Shown piece after piece: positions 1 through 6,418 of a DNA stretch of 17,467 nt. The stretch comes from Endomicrobium sp. (GTDB taxonomy: Bacteria > Elusimicrobiota > Endomicrobiia > Endomicrobiales > Endomicrobiaceae), in assembly GCA_031273645.1 (NCBI GenBank), contig JAISRM010000017.1, positions 1-17,467 of the forward strand. Reading direction: 5' to 3'. Position 1 is the stretch's first letter, and each line of letters opens with the position of its first letter. Below the pieces are notes generated by a model. It saw only the letters and a program-made list of their open reading frames with translations. It was not told where the DNA came from and searched no databases. A program made the position numbers and the translations under genes.

Positions 1-44
1 ATGTGCTGCCCGATTTAGAAACAGAAGAAAACGTTTCGGATTAA
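1..44 (+). CDS. 3' end of an unidentified plus-strand gene (partial)
   Basis: Reading from base 3, an open frame gives an acidic tail, VLPDLETEENVSD, followed by TAA at 42-44. The composition (two Asp-Leu/Glu-rich stretches) looks like a real protein C-terminus, whereas the other two plus frames give either an immediate stop or an arginine-rich run of low plausibility. Too little is visible to name a family. It would converge on the minus-strand tRNA-Gln, and the hairpin at 109-144 could serve both directions. Confidence 0.4.
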   Translation, partial: VLPDLETEENVSD

Positions 45-103
45 GATTTAACTTAATAGCTGCTATCTACAATTTTGAACTCTGAGTTGGAAAAAGGTCT
101 AAT

Positions 104-144
104 AAAAAAAAACGCCATTTGATGCGCTATCCAAAGGGCGTTTT
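104..144 (-). terminator. Rho-independent terminator after tRNA-Gln
   Basis: On the minus strand an 8-bp stem AAAACGCC/GGCGTTTT (144-137 with 116-109) encloses a second short stem TTTG/CAAA (135-132 with 121-118). The 3' arm runs into nine consecutive T residues (112-104). It lies 11 bases after the tRNA discriminator base, so it probably ends the transcript carrying tRNA-Gln and the upstream operon. The reverse orientation has only TTTT after the stem, so termination of the gene at 1-44 is possible but weaker. Confidence 0.8.
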
Positions 145-155
145 GTACAAGTAAA

Positions 156-226
156 CTCCGGGACTAGGATTCGAACCTAGACAAAGGGATCCAAAATCCC
201 TTGTGCTACCTTTACACAATCCCGGA
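156..226 (-). tRNA. tRNA-Gln (anticodon TTG)
   Basis: The 71-nt minus-strand sequence folds as a full cloverleaf: acceptor TCCGGGA/TCCCGGA with G discriminator, D stem GTGT/GCAC with a 7-nt loop, anticodon stem AGGGA/TCCCT with loop TTTTGGA (anticodon TTG), a 4-nt variable region, and T arm CTAGG-TTCGAAT-CCTAG. CCA is not encoded; TTT follows the discriminator, so a CCA-adding enzyme is needed. It lies downstream of ispE on the same strand, a place where tRNA-Gln genes are also seen in some other bacterial lineages. Confidence 0.95.
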
Positions 227-464
227 ATTAATGAACCTGCGCGCAGATTACTGTTGCGCGGCAACAGCGCTGACTGTCAGCGGTTAACTGCTCAGACTTC
301 GTCTGTTTTATGGGACACAGACTGCGTCTGGTTTGTTGCCAGACTATTAAGTTGTTGCCCGCAACTTGCTGCGGGTGGTATATGTCAACAATACATTAAG
401 AGCAGAAAATGATTTTTTTTGGAGCAGTGAAGCGGCGTATTTGTTTTTTGTTCTTAATTTTTAT
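227..464. repeat. Cluster of mini-hairpins between ispE and tRNA-Gln
   Basis: No gene is visible here. The stretch is a chain of small palindromes: CTGTTGC-GCG-GCAACAG at 251-267, immediately followed by CGCTGA-CTG-TCAGCG at 268-282; then CAGAC-TTC-GTCTG at 293-305 and CAGAC-TGC-GTCTG at 318-330; a looser GTCTGG/CCAGAC pair at 326-344; and CCCGCA/TGCGGG at 358-375. The first four are perfect stems with exactly three loop bases. The remainder (376-464) is T-rich with no recognised signal. The cluster lies within the presumed ispE-tRNA transcript, so it would be present in RNA as well. Confidence 0.75.
293..330. repeat. 38-bp two-hairpin module, copy 1
   Basis: Hairpin CAGAC-TTC-GTCTG (13 bp), spacer TTTTATGGGACA (12 bp), hairpin CAGAC-TGC-GTCTG (13 bp). 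The same architecture, with identical spacing and a near-identical spacer, recurs at 4137-4174, 15128-15165 and 15266-15303. Confidence 0.8.
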
Positions 465-1469
465 TTATATTGTTTGCGCAAACCAGAAAGACCAAATATG
501 TTTTTTAAGTTCTGCTTCAATTTTTTCTTTGTCCTGCGGTTCATAAATGCCGAAAACCGTCGCGCCGGATCCTGACATTAAGCTTGCGCAGTTTAGACTC
601 TTTAACGCCGACTTTATTTCGGCTATCTCTTTGTAATCGTCTAAAACATAATCTTCAAGACGATTAAACATCGTTTCCTGCGCAGATTTTTTATCAAAAA
701 AACCATCTAAAATCAGGTTTTTGATTTTATCAATTTTATGCCGCTTTGTAAATGGCAGCTTAACCTTTTTATACACGGACGGCGTAGAAACGCCGAAATT
801 GGGATTTACAAGAACTAACTTAACGTCAGGCGCGGCGGGCGCGAATGCGCCTTTTTTTGTATTTAGAGGCGCGCAAGCTCCGGATTGTCCTGATGTATTA
901 GATGCATTTGCGTCTTGGACTGCCTTTGAAGAAACCATAAGAGGCGCGAATGCGCCGACGCCAAGAGGAGTTATTATATCGCCGATACCTTCGCATAGCG
1001 CGGCGCCGCCGGTCAAGAAAAACGCAACGTCTGCCCCGAGTTTTGAAGCGATTTTTTCAAGCTCGCTTTTTGGCGCGTTAATTTGCCAAAGCTCGTTTAA
1101 CGCTTTTAACGTCGCTGCGGCATCGGAAGAGCCTCCGCCTAAACCGGCTCCTGCGGGAATATTTTTTTGCAGCGTTATTTTTACGCCGGATTTTATATTA
1201 TATTTTTCCCGCATCGCTTTTGCGGCTTTTATTATTATATTTCTGTCGTCTAAAGGCACGTCTAAGGACTGCGGGGAATTTGCGGCGCATTTAGAATGTC
1301 TGCCGACACAAAGCGATAAAGATATTTCTCCGGCGGGTTCAAAGGTCAGCTCGTCGTACAAACTTACGGTTTGCATTATCGACTCAAGGTCATGATAACC
1401 GTCGTCTCTTTTACCGGCAATTTCAAGAAAAAGATTAATTTTTGCCGGAGCTTTCAGAGTTATCCGCAT
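465..1469 (-). CDS. ispE: 4-diphosphocytidyl-2-C-methyl-D-erythritol kinase
   Basis: GHMP-family kinase of the methylerythritol phosphate pathway; it phosphorylates CDP-ME with ATP in the cytoplasm on the way to isopentenyl diphosphate. Seen: KAPAKINLFL at the N-terminus (Lys10 of the active site), the glycine-rich ATP motif PAGAGLGGGSSDAAA at 105-119, GADVAFFL with Asp147 as the expected catalytic aspartate, and GSGATVF near 301-307. At 334 residues it exceeds the usual 280-310. The excess is mainly a low-complexity segment at about residues 170-215 containing GAFAP, GACAP and GAFAP, encoded by small palindromes (separate entry). A smaller extra loop sits near 55-70. Its start overlaps the end of the TPR gene by 35 bp, implying co-transcription and probably coupled translation. 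Family assignment is secure; whether the insertion affects activity is unknown. Confidence 0.95.
   Translation of the reverse strand: MRITLKAPAKINLFLEIAGKRDDGYHDLESIMQTVSLYDELTFEPAGEISLSLCVGRHSKCAANSPQSLDVPLDDRNIIIKAAKAMREKYNIKSGVKITLQKNIPAGAGLGGGSSDAAATLKALNELWQINAPKSELEKIASKLGADVAFFLTGGAALCEGIGDIITPLGVGAFAPLMVSSKAVQDANASNTSGQSGACAPLNTKKGAFAPAAPDVKLVLVNPNFGVSTPSVYKKVKLPFTKRHKIDKIKNLILDGFFDKKSAQETMFNRLEDYVLDDYKEIAEIKSALKSLNCASLMSGSGATVFGIYEPQDKEKIEAELKKHIWSFWFAQTI
825..962 (-). repeat. In-frame palindrome-rich insertion within ispE
   Basis: Relative to IspE of other bacteria, which pass from the GDxITP region almost directly to the next beta strand (here VKLVLVNPNFGVSTP), this copy has some 45 extra residues. 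The DNA contains the 14-bp palindrome GGCGC-GAAT-GCGCC twice, exactly, at 838-851 and 943-956, and a decayed copy GGCGCGCAAGCTCC at 868-881. All three are in the same reading phase and give GAFAP, GACAP and GAFAP on the coding strand. This resembles the way Rickettsia palindromic elements are kept inside proteins; relatedness to those is not claimed. Confidence 0.65.
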
Positions 1470-3603
1470 TTTCGTTTTTCCGTTCGCTTTTTTGTTGAAA
1501 AAGCGTAAATTTACCGGCGGTAAAATTGACCTTAAATTTAGGTTCTTTTGATTTCAATTTTATTTTTGAAGGCATTTTAAAAACAAAAAATTCGCCGTAC
1601 TTTTTTATCCGCGCGGTTATTGAGCCTCTGCTTATTTCTTCTATAAGAGCCGTATCGGAATTTAAAACAAGTTTTGATCCGTCTGCAGCCAAATAAACAA
1701 TGCTGCCGCCTTCAGCCTGCGCATAAATTCCCGAAAACGAAGAATAAAAATCAGGGCTTAAGACCCATGCGGCAAAATCTAAGATTTCATTTAACTCCTG
1801 CGGAACGTTTTGAGCTAAAGCTTTAGGTTCAAAATACGTTTTTCCGTCTTTTATGCGAACAAAAGATTTGCCGATAGAAAACTTTGCCGGAAGTTCAAGA
1901 ATTACGCCTTCCTGTTTATCGTAAACAAAAGGAACGTATGCGTTTGCGCTAAACAAACCCGACGAGATTTTTGCTTTATATCCCGATTTTGCCGACGGCA
2001 TTTTTCTATAATTGCTTTCGCTTCTTAAAAGCATCTTGTCATACAATTCCTGCTCGGGGATCTGTTTTTGCGCCATATCGAGCTTTTTCTTTACGTTTTT
2101 GTCGTTTTTAATATCATAAGACAAACAATAAGCCGTCCACGCTTCCGACACTCTGCCAAGCTCCACGTAAGCGTCGCCGAGATGATCATACATCAGCGGA
2201 TCGCCCGTCATATTTGCAGACGCAAGAAGAGTTCTTTCGGCAAGATCGAATTTGCCTTGTCTGAAATAAAGCCAGCCGAGAGAATCTATATAGGCTCCGT
2301 TGCCGGGATCAAGATTTACGGCTTTAGTTAAAAGATCTTCCGCTTCGGCAAGCTTTATATTCCTGTCGGCGTAAGAATATCCGAGATAATTAAGCGCTCT
2401 GGCGTGTTCGGGATTGATTTCCAAAGCGCGCAAAAGCGCTTTTTCGGCGTTTTCAAAATCTCCGTTTTTATCATATGCGGAAGCTTTGAAAAAATATGCG
2501 TCGGCAAAATCCGGAGAAATTTCGGTCATTTTATTTAGATACTCGACGGCTTTAGAATACTTTTTCCAATCCATGTAATTTAAAGCTATTAAATACAAAA
2601 TTTCATAATTTGCCGGTTCGGTTTCTAAAGCTTTTAAAAGAATTTTTTCGGACTTCTTAAATTCTTTTAACAGAGAATAATAATATCCCAGCCTTGCGGT
2701 AACCGAAACGCTCGGCTCTTTTAAAACAAGCTCTTCAAATTCTTCGGCGGCTCTGTTTATATCTCCGAGTTTTTCATACGATACGCCAAGCCAATATATA
2801 ACCGTCAAGTCTTGAGGAACGCCTTTTTTAGCTCTCAAAAAAGCGTCTTTTGCCTTTGCATATTCTTTGTTTTCATAGTAACATTTGCCCAAATACATCA
2901 AAACGTAAAAGTTGTCGGGAAAAACCGACGCGTACTCTTCATATTCTTTAACCGCCAAATCAAAGCGTTTCATGCTTTCATAAATTCTTGCCTTAGCGAT
3001 GTAAGCTTCTCTGGCTTCGGGCTTCAGTTCAATAACTTTATCGTAAGATTTTAACGCTTCGTCAAACATGGAAAGTTTTTCCTGAACCATTCCGAGCTGA
3101 AAATATCCCGACGACGAATCTGGCTGCTGCTGTAAAAATTTATTCCAATACAGCGCGGACTCGTTAAGTTTATTGTCGGAATAATAATAAGCCGCAAGAT
3201 AAACCGTAGCCGTTTCATTGTCGGCATCAAGCTCAAGAGTTTTTTCCCAATATTTTTTTGCCGCGGCGGAATCGTTAGCCACAAGATAAAAAGTCGCAAG
3301 AAATATTGAAGTATTGGGGTTTTGTCCGTCGAGTTCGTCAATTTTAGCCGCGGTTTGAAAAGCTTGTTCCTTATTGCCCAGCCGCCAATACAAATAAACG
3401 AGATCTTTATATACGGTAAGCGCGTTTAAATCCATAGACGCGGCTTTTTCATAATCTTTTTTGGCGTCTTCAAAAAGGCCGGCTTTAAGTTCAAGCACGC
3501 CTTTGATATAAGCTTTATAAGCGTTATAATTTGAAGCCTGAGCTAAGGCCGGAACAAAAATCAAAATATGCGATAAAACGGCGGATAAAATTTTTTTATT
3601 CAT
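1435..3603 (-). CDS. Exported TPR-repeat protein with C-terminal beta-rich domain
   Basis: The 722-residue product starts with a signal peptide (MNKKILSAVLSHILIFVPALAQA, cleavage likely after AQA at about 23). From about 25 to 510 it is an almost continuous array of tetratricopeptide repeats, e.g. the ALNYLGYSYAD-type unit past mid-protein. About 535-700 is a beta-rich, lipid-binding-like region (GVILELPAKFSIGKSFVRIKDG, GGSIVYLAADGSKLVLN), then a Lys/Glu/Asn-rich tail. It lies directly upstream of ispE, where Enterobacteria carry lolB. The C-terminal region may therefore be a LolB/DUF4292-like domain acting in outer-membrane or lipoprotein trafficking; this rests on context and general character, not on motif matches. 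Its ATG overlaps the rimI stop (TAATG), so the genes form one operon. Confidence 0.85.
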   Translation of the reverse strand: MNKKILSAVLSHILIFVPALAQASNYNAYKAYIKGVLELKAGLFEDAKKDYEKAASMDLNALTVYKDLVYLYWRLGNKEQAFQTAAKIDELDGQNPNTSIFLATFYLVANDSAAAKKYWEKTLELDADNETATVYLAAYYYSDNKLNESALYWNKFLQQQPDSSSGYFQLGMVQEKLSMFDEALKSYDKVIELKPEAREAYIAKARIYESMKRFDLAVKEYEEYASVFPDNFYVLMYLGKCYYENKEYAKAKDAFLRAKKGVPQDLTVIYWLGVSYEKLGDINRAAEEFEELVLKEPSVSVTARLGYYYSLLKEFKKSEKILLKALETEPANYEILYLIALNYMDWKKYSKAVEYLNKMTEISPDFADAYFFKASAYDKNGDFENAEKALLRALEINPEHARALNYLGYSYADRNIKLAEAEDLLTKAVNLDPGNGAYIDSLGWLYFRQGKFDLAERTLLASANMTGDPLMYDHLGDAYVELGRVSEAWTAYCLSYDIKNDKNVKKKLDMAQKQIPEQELYDKMLLRSESNYRKMPSAKSGYKAKISSGLFSANAYVPFVYDKQEGVILELPAKFSIGKSFVRIKDGKTYFEPKALAQNVPQELNEILDFAAWVLSPDFYSSFSGIYAQAEGGSIVYLAADGSKLVLNSDTALIEEISRGSITARIKKYGEFFVFKMPSKIKLKSKEPKFKVNFTAGKFTLFQQKSERKNENADNSESSGKN

Positions 3604-4031
3604 TATATGCCCTTTCTCATTACTATTGCGTCTTCATCTATATAATATTTTTTTCTTACGCCTATGCTTTCAAAACCGAAAGAACCGTATAAACTAAGAG
3701 CTGCGGCATTGCTTTGCCTTACTTCAAGAAAAATAGATTTAGACCCGTTATTTTTTGAGATCTCATAAACGCATTCAAGCATTTGGCGGCCGTAAGATTT
3801 TCCTCTCAAGTCCGGATCGACGGCGATATTGAGAATTTCGGTTTCTCCCCCGACTACCCAAAAAATACAGTATCCTATGGCCTTAGCGTTTTTAACAGCC
3901 GTTTTAAAATATATCACTTCGTTTGCGGCTGAATGTAAAAACATATCCTGCGTCCACGGGCGCGGAAAAGATTTTTTTTCAATTTCAATAATATCTTCTA
4001 AATAAAACGCGGAAAAATCAACGATTTCCAT
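3603..4031 (-). CDS. rimI: Ribosomal-protein-S18-alanine N-acetyltransferase
   Basis: GNAT-fold acetyltransferase of 142 residues, the normal RimI length, predicted to acetylate the N-terminal alanine of ribosomal protein S18 using acetyl-CoA. Seen: N-terminal SFPRPWTQDMF, which matches the RimI start region; acetyl-CoA loop RGKSYG at 76-81; FLEVRQSNAAALSLYGSFGF, placing Glu103 and Tyr115 at the positions of the catalytic pair described for Salmonella/E. coli RimI; and a GVRKKYY end motif. The ATG at 4029-4031 has no strong Shine-Dalgarno sequence: the bases just upstream are a T-rich run (A-rich on the coding strand) followed by a CAGAC-TGC-GTCTG hairpin. The gene therefore begins at the edge of the repeat region. 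The stop shares bases with the TPR gene start. Confidence 0.92.
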   Translation of the reverse strand: MEIVDFSAFYLEDIIEIEKKSFPRPWTQDMFLHSAANEVIYFKTAVKNAKAIGYCIFWVVGGETEILNIAVDPDLRGKSYGRQMLECVYEISKNNGSKSIFLEVRQSNAAALSLYGSFGFESIGVRKKYYIDEDAIVMRKGI

Positions 4032-4136
4032 TTTTTTGTCCCAGACTGCGTCTGCAGACTTCGTCTGCTTGTTTGTGTCTGTTCCTGCGCTTCTTTGTCA
4101 ATTCCCGCGCTTATTTGTCATCCGCGAAAGCGGGAA

Positions 4137-4174
4137 CAGGCTTCGCCTGTTTTATGGAATACGGACTGCGTCTG
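4137..4174. repeat. 38-bp two-hairpin module, copy 2
   Basis: CAGGC-TTC-GCCTG, spacer TTTTATGGAATA, then CGGAC-TGC-GTCTG. The first stem has A-T replaced by G-C relative to copy 1, so pairing is kept. The second stem has one G-T wobble. A further CAGAC-TTC-GTCTG hairpin abuts its right edge. Confidence 0.8.
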
Positions 4175-4220
4175 CAGACTTCGTCTGTTTTTATAAAACA
4201 ACCGAAGGTTGTGAAAAGAA

Positions 4221-4310
4221 TTTTTTAGCAAACGTGTATTCCCACCCGATAAAAACATTCGGGTGCAGGCTGCTTAGGAAGAACGAATATTAAAAACACG
4301 GGAATGACAA
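4221..4310. repeat. 90-bp dispersed repeat, copy A
   Basis: Aligned by eye without gaps to 15172-15261, it differs at 8 of 90 positions. It begins TTTTTTAGCAAAC and ends ACGGGAATGACAA. Internally it holds a perfect CACCCGA/TCGGGTG hairpin with a 9-nt loop (4243-4249 with 4259-4265). ATTCCC near the left part (4238-4243) and GGGAAT near the right end (4300-4305) could also pair as inverted ends. There is no coding potential. It is the size of a miniature non-autonomous element. Confidence 0.8.
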
Positions 4311-4350
4311 GCTGCGCTTGTTGTGTCATCATAAAAGCAGACAAAGTCTG

Positions 4351-4366
4351 TCCCGCTTTCGCGGGA
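4351..4366. repeat. CCCGC-TTTC-GCGGG hairpin followed by GAATGACAA
   Basis: Perfect 6-bp stem TCCCGC/GCGGGA with loop TTTC (GAAA on the other strand), then ATGACAA. A compensated variant, TCCCGT-TTTC-ACGGGA followed by ATGACAA, lies at 15345-15360. A decayed copy, TCCAGC-TTTT-GCGGGA, lies at 15384-15399. Another GAAA-loop copy in the opposite orientation is at 4122-4133. The type resembles the dispersed GTCATTCCCGC...GCGGGAAT palindromes of several unrelated genomes, such as the dRS3 form in Neisseria. Confidence 0.7.
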
Positions 4367-4376
4367 ATGACAAACT

Positions 4377-5306
4377 TTAAAACCTTACTACAGACAAAGT
4401 CTGTTTTAGCGCATAAAGAACGGCTTCTGTCATAGGGGCGCAATCAGCTTTGTTTTTGCCGGCAATATCAAAAGCGGTCCCGTGTCCGGGAGAAGTTCTT
4501 ACAAACGGAAGACCGGCCGTTACGTTTACTATTTTTGAAGCGTCGATACATTTTAAAGGAATCATAACCTGATCGTGATACATACAGCATATCAAATCGT
4601 ACAGCCCGTTTTTTGTTTTAAGCCATGCCGAATCGGCCGGAAGCGGACCGGAAACGTCTATGCCGGATTTCTTTAAAATTTTGCAAGCCGGAGCGATTAT
4701 ATTTTTTTCTTCGCCGCCAAGTATCAAATTGTCGCTTGCATGAGGGTTGAGCGCGCAAACCGCCACCTTGACTTTACCTTTTTTATTTAAAAATTTTACG
4801 CAAAGCTTTACGGTATTTACTATATCTTTTGTTGTAAGAGATTTTGAAACTTCCGCTAAAGGAATATGCCTTGTAACCATAACGGAATTTATTTTCCCGC
4901 ATGACATCATCATGGCTATTTTTTTGCTGCCGGTAAGAGCGGCCAAAAATTCGCTGTGTCCGGGATATTTCATTGCCGCATATTTAAAAGATTCTTTTGA
5001 AACCGGAGCGGTAACCAGCGCTAAAGCTTTGCCGTCAAGACAAAATTTTACCGCCGCTTTTAAAGCGTTAACGGCAACAAGTCCGGCTTTAAGCGAAGGT
5101 TTGCCTATCGGGATTTTACCAAAATTTGAAGTCTCGATAAATTCAACGCGGCTGTTTTTAAAAACAGGCTTAAAACGAATATCGCCAAAAATTACGGGGC
5201 TGCAAACCCTTTTAACGCGTAAAGAGTTTACAGCCCCGTATGTTATTTCAGCGCCTATTCCCGCAGGATCTCCTAAAGCAATCGCTATACGGGGTTTGTC
5301 TGACAT
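4377..5306 (-). CDS. pdxA: 4-hydroxythreonine-4-phosphate dehydrogenase
   Basis: NAD-dependent metal enzyme of the DXP-dependent pyridoxal phosphate pathway, acting with PdxJ. Seen: GDPAGIG at 12-18, PGHSEFLA at 115-122, and His147 (HIPL), His189 (NPHA) and His244 (YHDQ), which correspond to the three metal-ligand histidines of E. coli PdxA. VNVTAGLPFVRTSPGHGTAFDIAGK lies near 260-284. I chose ATG 5304-5306 (309 residues): it lies 8 bases after the stop of the upstream PpiC gene and matches the family start (xKPRIAIxxGDPAG). An in-frame TTG at 5319-5321 would overlap that gene and add five residues. The C-terminal codons KQTLSV are made of a repeat hairpin (separate entry). The order PpiC/SurA-pdxA is also known in Proteobacteria. 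Confidence 0.95.
   Translation of the reverse strand: MSDKPRIAIALGDPAGIGAEITYGAVNSLRVKRVCSPVIFGDIRFKPVFKNSRVEFIETSNFGKIPIGKPSLKAGLVAVNALKAAVKFCLDGKALALVTAPVSKESFKYAAMKYPGHSEFLAALTGSKKIAMMMSCGKINSVMVTRHIPLAEVSKSLTTKDIVNTVKLCVKFLNKKGKVKVAVCALNPHASDNLILGGEEKNIIAPACKILKKSGIDVSGPLPADSAWLKTKNGLYDLICCMYHDQVMIPLKCIDASKIVNVTAGLPFVRTSPGHGTAFDIAGKNKADCAPMTEAVLYALKQTLSVVRF
4390..4404. repeat. Mini-hairpin forming the 3' codons of pdxA
   Basis: ACAGAC-AAA-GTCTGT, a perfect 6-bp stem with a 3-nt loop. Its core 13 bp equal the intergenic copy at 4338-4350. On the coding strand it supplies residues 302-306 of PdxA (QTLSV), after which only VRF and the stop remain. Confidence 0.8.
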
Positions 5307-5314
5307 TTTTATTT

Positions 5315-6370
5315 TTACCAAATTTTGTTTGTCGTTATGTTAGCTTTAGATTTCAAGCCGTTAATCCAATCCGCATAAGCTTGTCTTGCCTGACTTTGAT
5401 ACAAAAGTTCGCCGATTTCATTCTTTACCTCGTCAAACGAAACGTCTTTATTGGCTCTTTTTTCTTCAACTCTGAGGAAATGATAGCCGGTATCGGTTTG
5501 CACGGGTTCTTTTGTATAGTCGCCTACGGTCATGGAAAACACTTTTTTATCTATTTCGGGAAGCAAATCGCCTTTTACTACTATTCCCAAATCGCCGCCG
5601 CGCGTTTTTGAAACGGAATCTTCGGAATATTTCGTAGCTACGTCGGCAAAAGCTTCTCCGCTTTTAATAGCTTTCTTTACGTTTTCAACTCTTGCCAAAG
5701 CCGCTTTCTTTTCTTCTGAAGAAGCGCCTTTAGGGCAGTTGATGTAGATCTGCCTGAGCCTTACCTGCTCGCCCGAAGCTCTTTTAAGATAATTTGCCAC
5801 ATTTGCGGCAAGAACATCTTCTTCCGGCGAAAGTCCGGTTTCTCCGCCTTTCATTTTTATTAAAACTTTATCGTAAAAACTTTGCACCTGCTCAATCATC
5901 GGAACTTTTAATTTTGATTCAACAGACTGTCTTACAAGCTTCATAGTGGTAAGCTGGTCGGCAAGCCTTTTTTCAAATTCCGCAGCCGATATATTTTCTT
6001 TTTTAAGTTCGGCGTTAAAATCTGCTTCGCTGGGAAATCTCTTTTTTACCTGATCGACGCCTTCCTGAATTTCTTTTTTTGAAACTTTAATTTTTTGTTT
6101 TTTCACTTCCTGCTTTAAAAGAACTTCTTCTATTTTCTGATTGAGAACCGCGTCTTTTATTTCGTTTACTCTGGCTTCGTTTTGCTCCGCCTGAGGAACG
6201 CTTTGCCTGTACTGTTCCAAAACCGGCAAAAGAATATTGTTAAAATCTGAAGTAAATATCGGTTCGCCGTTGACAACCGCCAACGTTTTCTCTCCGACCT
6301 CTGATGCCGCAAAAACGCTTGCCGCCATAACTGCAGTCATAATAAGCACAACTAATGATCTTTTTGACAT
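5315..6370 (-). CDS. SurA-like periplasmic peptidyl-prolyl isomerase (PpiC domain)
   Basis: Predicted periplasmic chaperone/isomerase of 351 residues. A signal peptide covers about 1-21 (ending SVFA). A SurA_N-type helical region spans about 25-190, opening with the characteristic VVNGEPIFTSDFN. One parvulin/PpiC domain spans about 202-303: VRLRQIYINCP, FADVATKYSEDSVSKTRGGDLGIVVKGDLLPE, TDTGYHFLRVEEKR. A short C-terminal segment follows. E. coli SurA has two parvulin domains; this has one. A GGAGAGG Shine-Dalgarno sequence precedes the ATG at 6368-6370. It is 48 bp after the PrsA-like gene and overlaps no other frame; pdxA follows within 8 bp. It is likely one of a pair handling outer-membrane or secreted proteins. 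Confidence 0.9.
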   Translation of the reverse strand: MSKRSLVVLIMTAVMAASVFAASEVGEKTLAVVNGEPIFTSDFNNILLPVLEQYRQSVPQAEQNEARVNEIKDAVLNQKIEEVLLKQEVKKQKIKVSKKEIQEGVDQVKKRFPSEADFNAELKKENISAAEFEKRLADQLTTMKLVRQSVESKLKVPMIEQVQSFYDKVLIKMKGGETGLSPEEDVLAANVANYLKRASGEQVRLRQIYINCPKGASSEEKKAALARVENVKKAIKSGEAFADVATKYSEDSVSKTRGGDLGIVVKGDLLPEIDKKVFSMTVGDYTKEPVQTDTGYHFLRVEEKRANKDVSFDEVKNEIGELLYQSQARQAYADWINGLKSKANITTNKIW

Positions 6371-6418
6371 TGAAACACCTCTCCATAGAGTTTATTTTTG
6401 CTGCTCAACTTCCGATTC

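Larger units (their letters stand above)
4032..4376. repeat. 345-bp repeat-filled gap between pdxA and rimI
   Basis: No gene is supported. Read left to right it contains: tandem hairpins CAGAC-TGC-GTCTG (4042-4054) and CAGAC-TTC-GTCTG (4055-4067); CCGC-GAAA-GCGG (4122-4133); ACAGGC-TTC-GCCTGT (4136-4150), the first half of a 38-bp module; CAGAC-TTC-GTCTG again (4175-4187); ACAACC-GAA-GGTTGT (4198-4212); a 90-bp element (4221-4310); ACAAGC-TGC-GCTTGT (4307-4321); CAGAC-AAA-GTCTG (4338-4350); and TCCCGC-TTTC-GCGGGA (4351-4366). A 24-bp stretch made of the TGC and TTC hairpins occurs twice exactly, at 4044-4067 and 4164-4187. All flanking genes are on the minus strand, so the block is probably transcribed inside the operon. 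Confidence 0.85.

Noticed and set aside
203..412. Plus-strand frame of 69 codons across the tRNA and hairpin cluster
   Set aside because: It begins inside the tRNA and translates palindromes; no ribosome site or family resemblance.
721..1395. Open frame of 224 codons on the plus strand opposite ispE
   Set aside because: It is the antisense of a clearly conserved kinase gene, has no recognisable motif, and its length follows from codon bias on the other strand.
4032..4376. CRISPR-like array
   Set aside because: Repeats are short palindromes of several types with irregular distances, no constant spacer length and no cas genes in the window.
5307..5321. TTG start adding five residues to PdxA
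   Set aside because: The ATG at 5304-5306 matches the family N-terminus and avoids overlap with the upstream gene.
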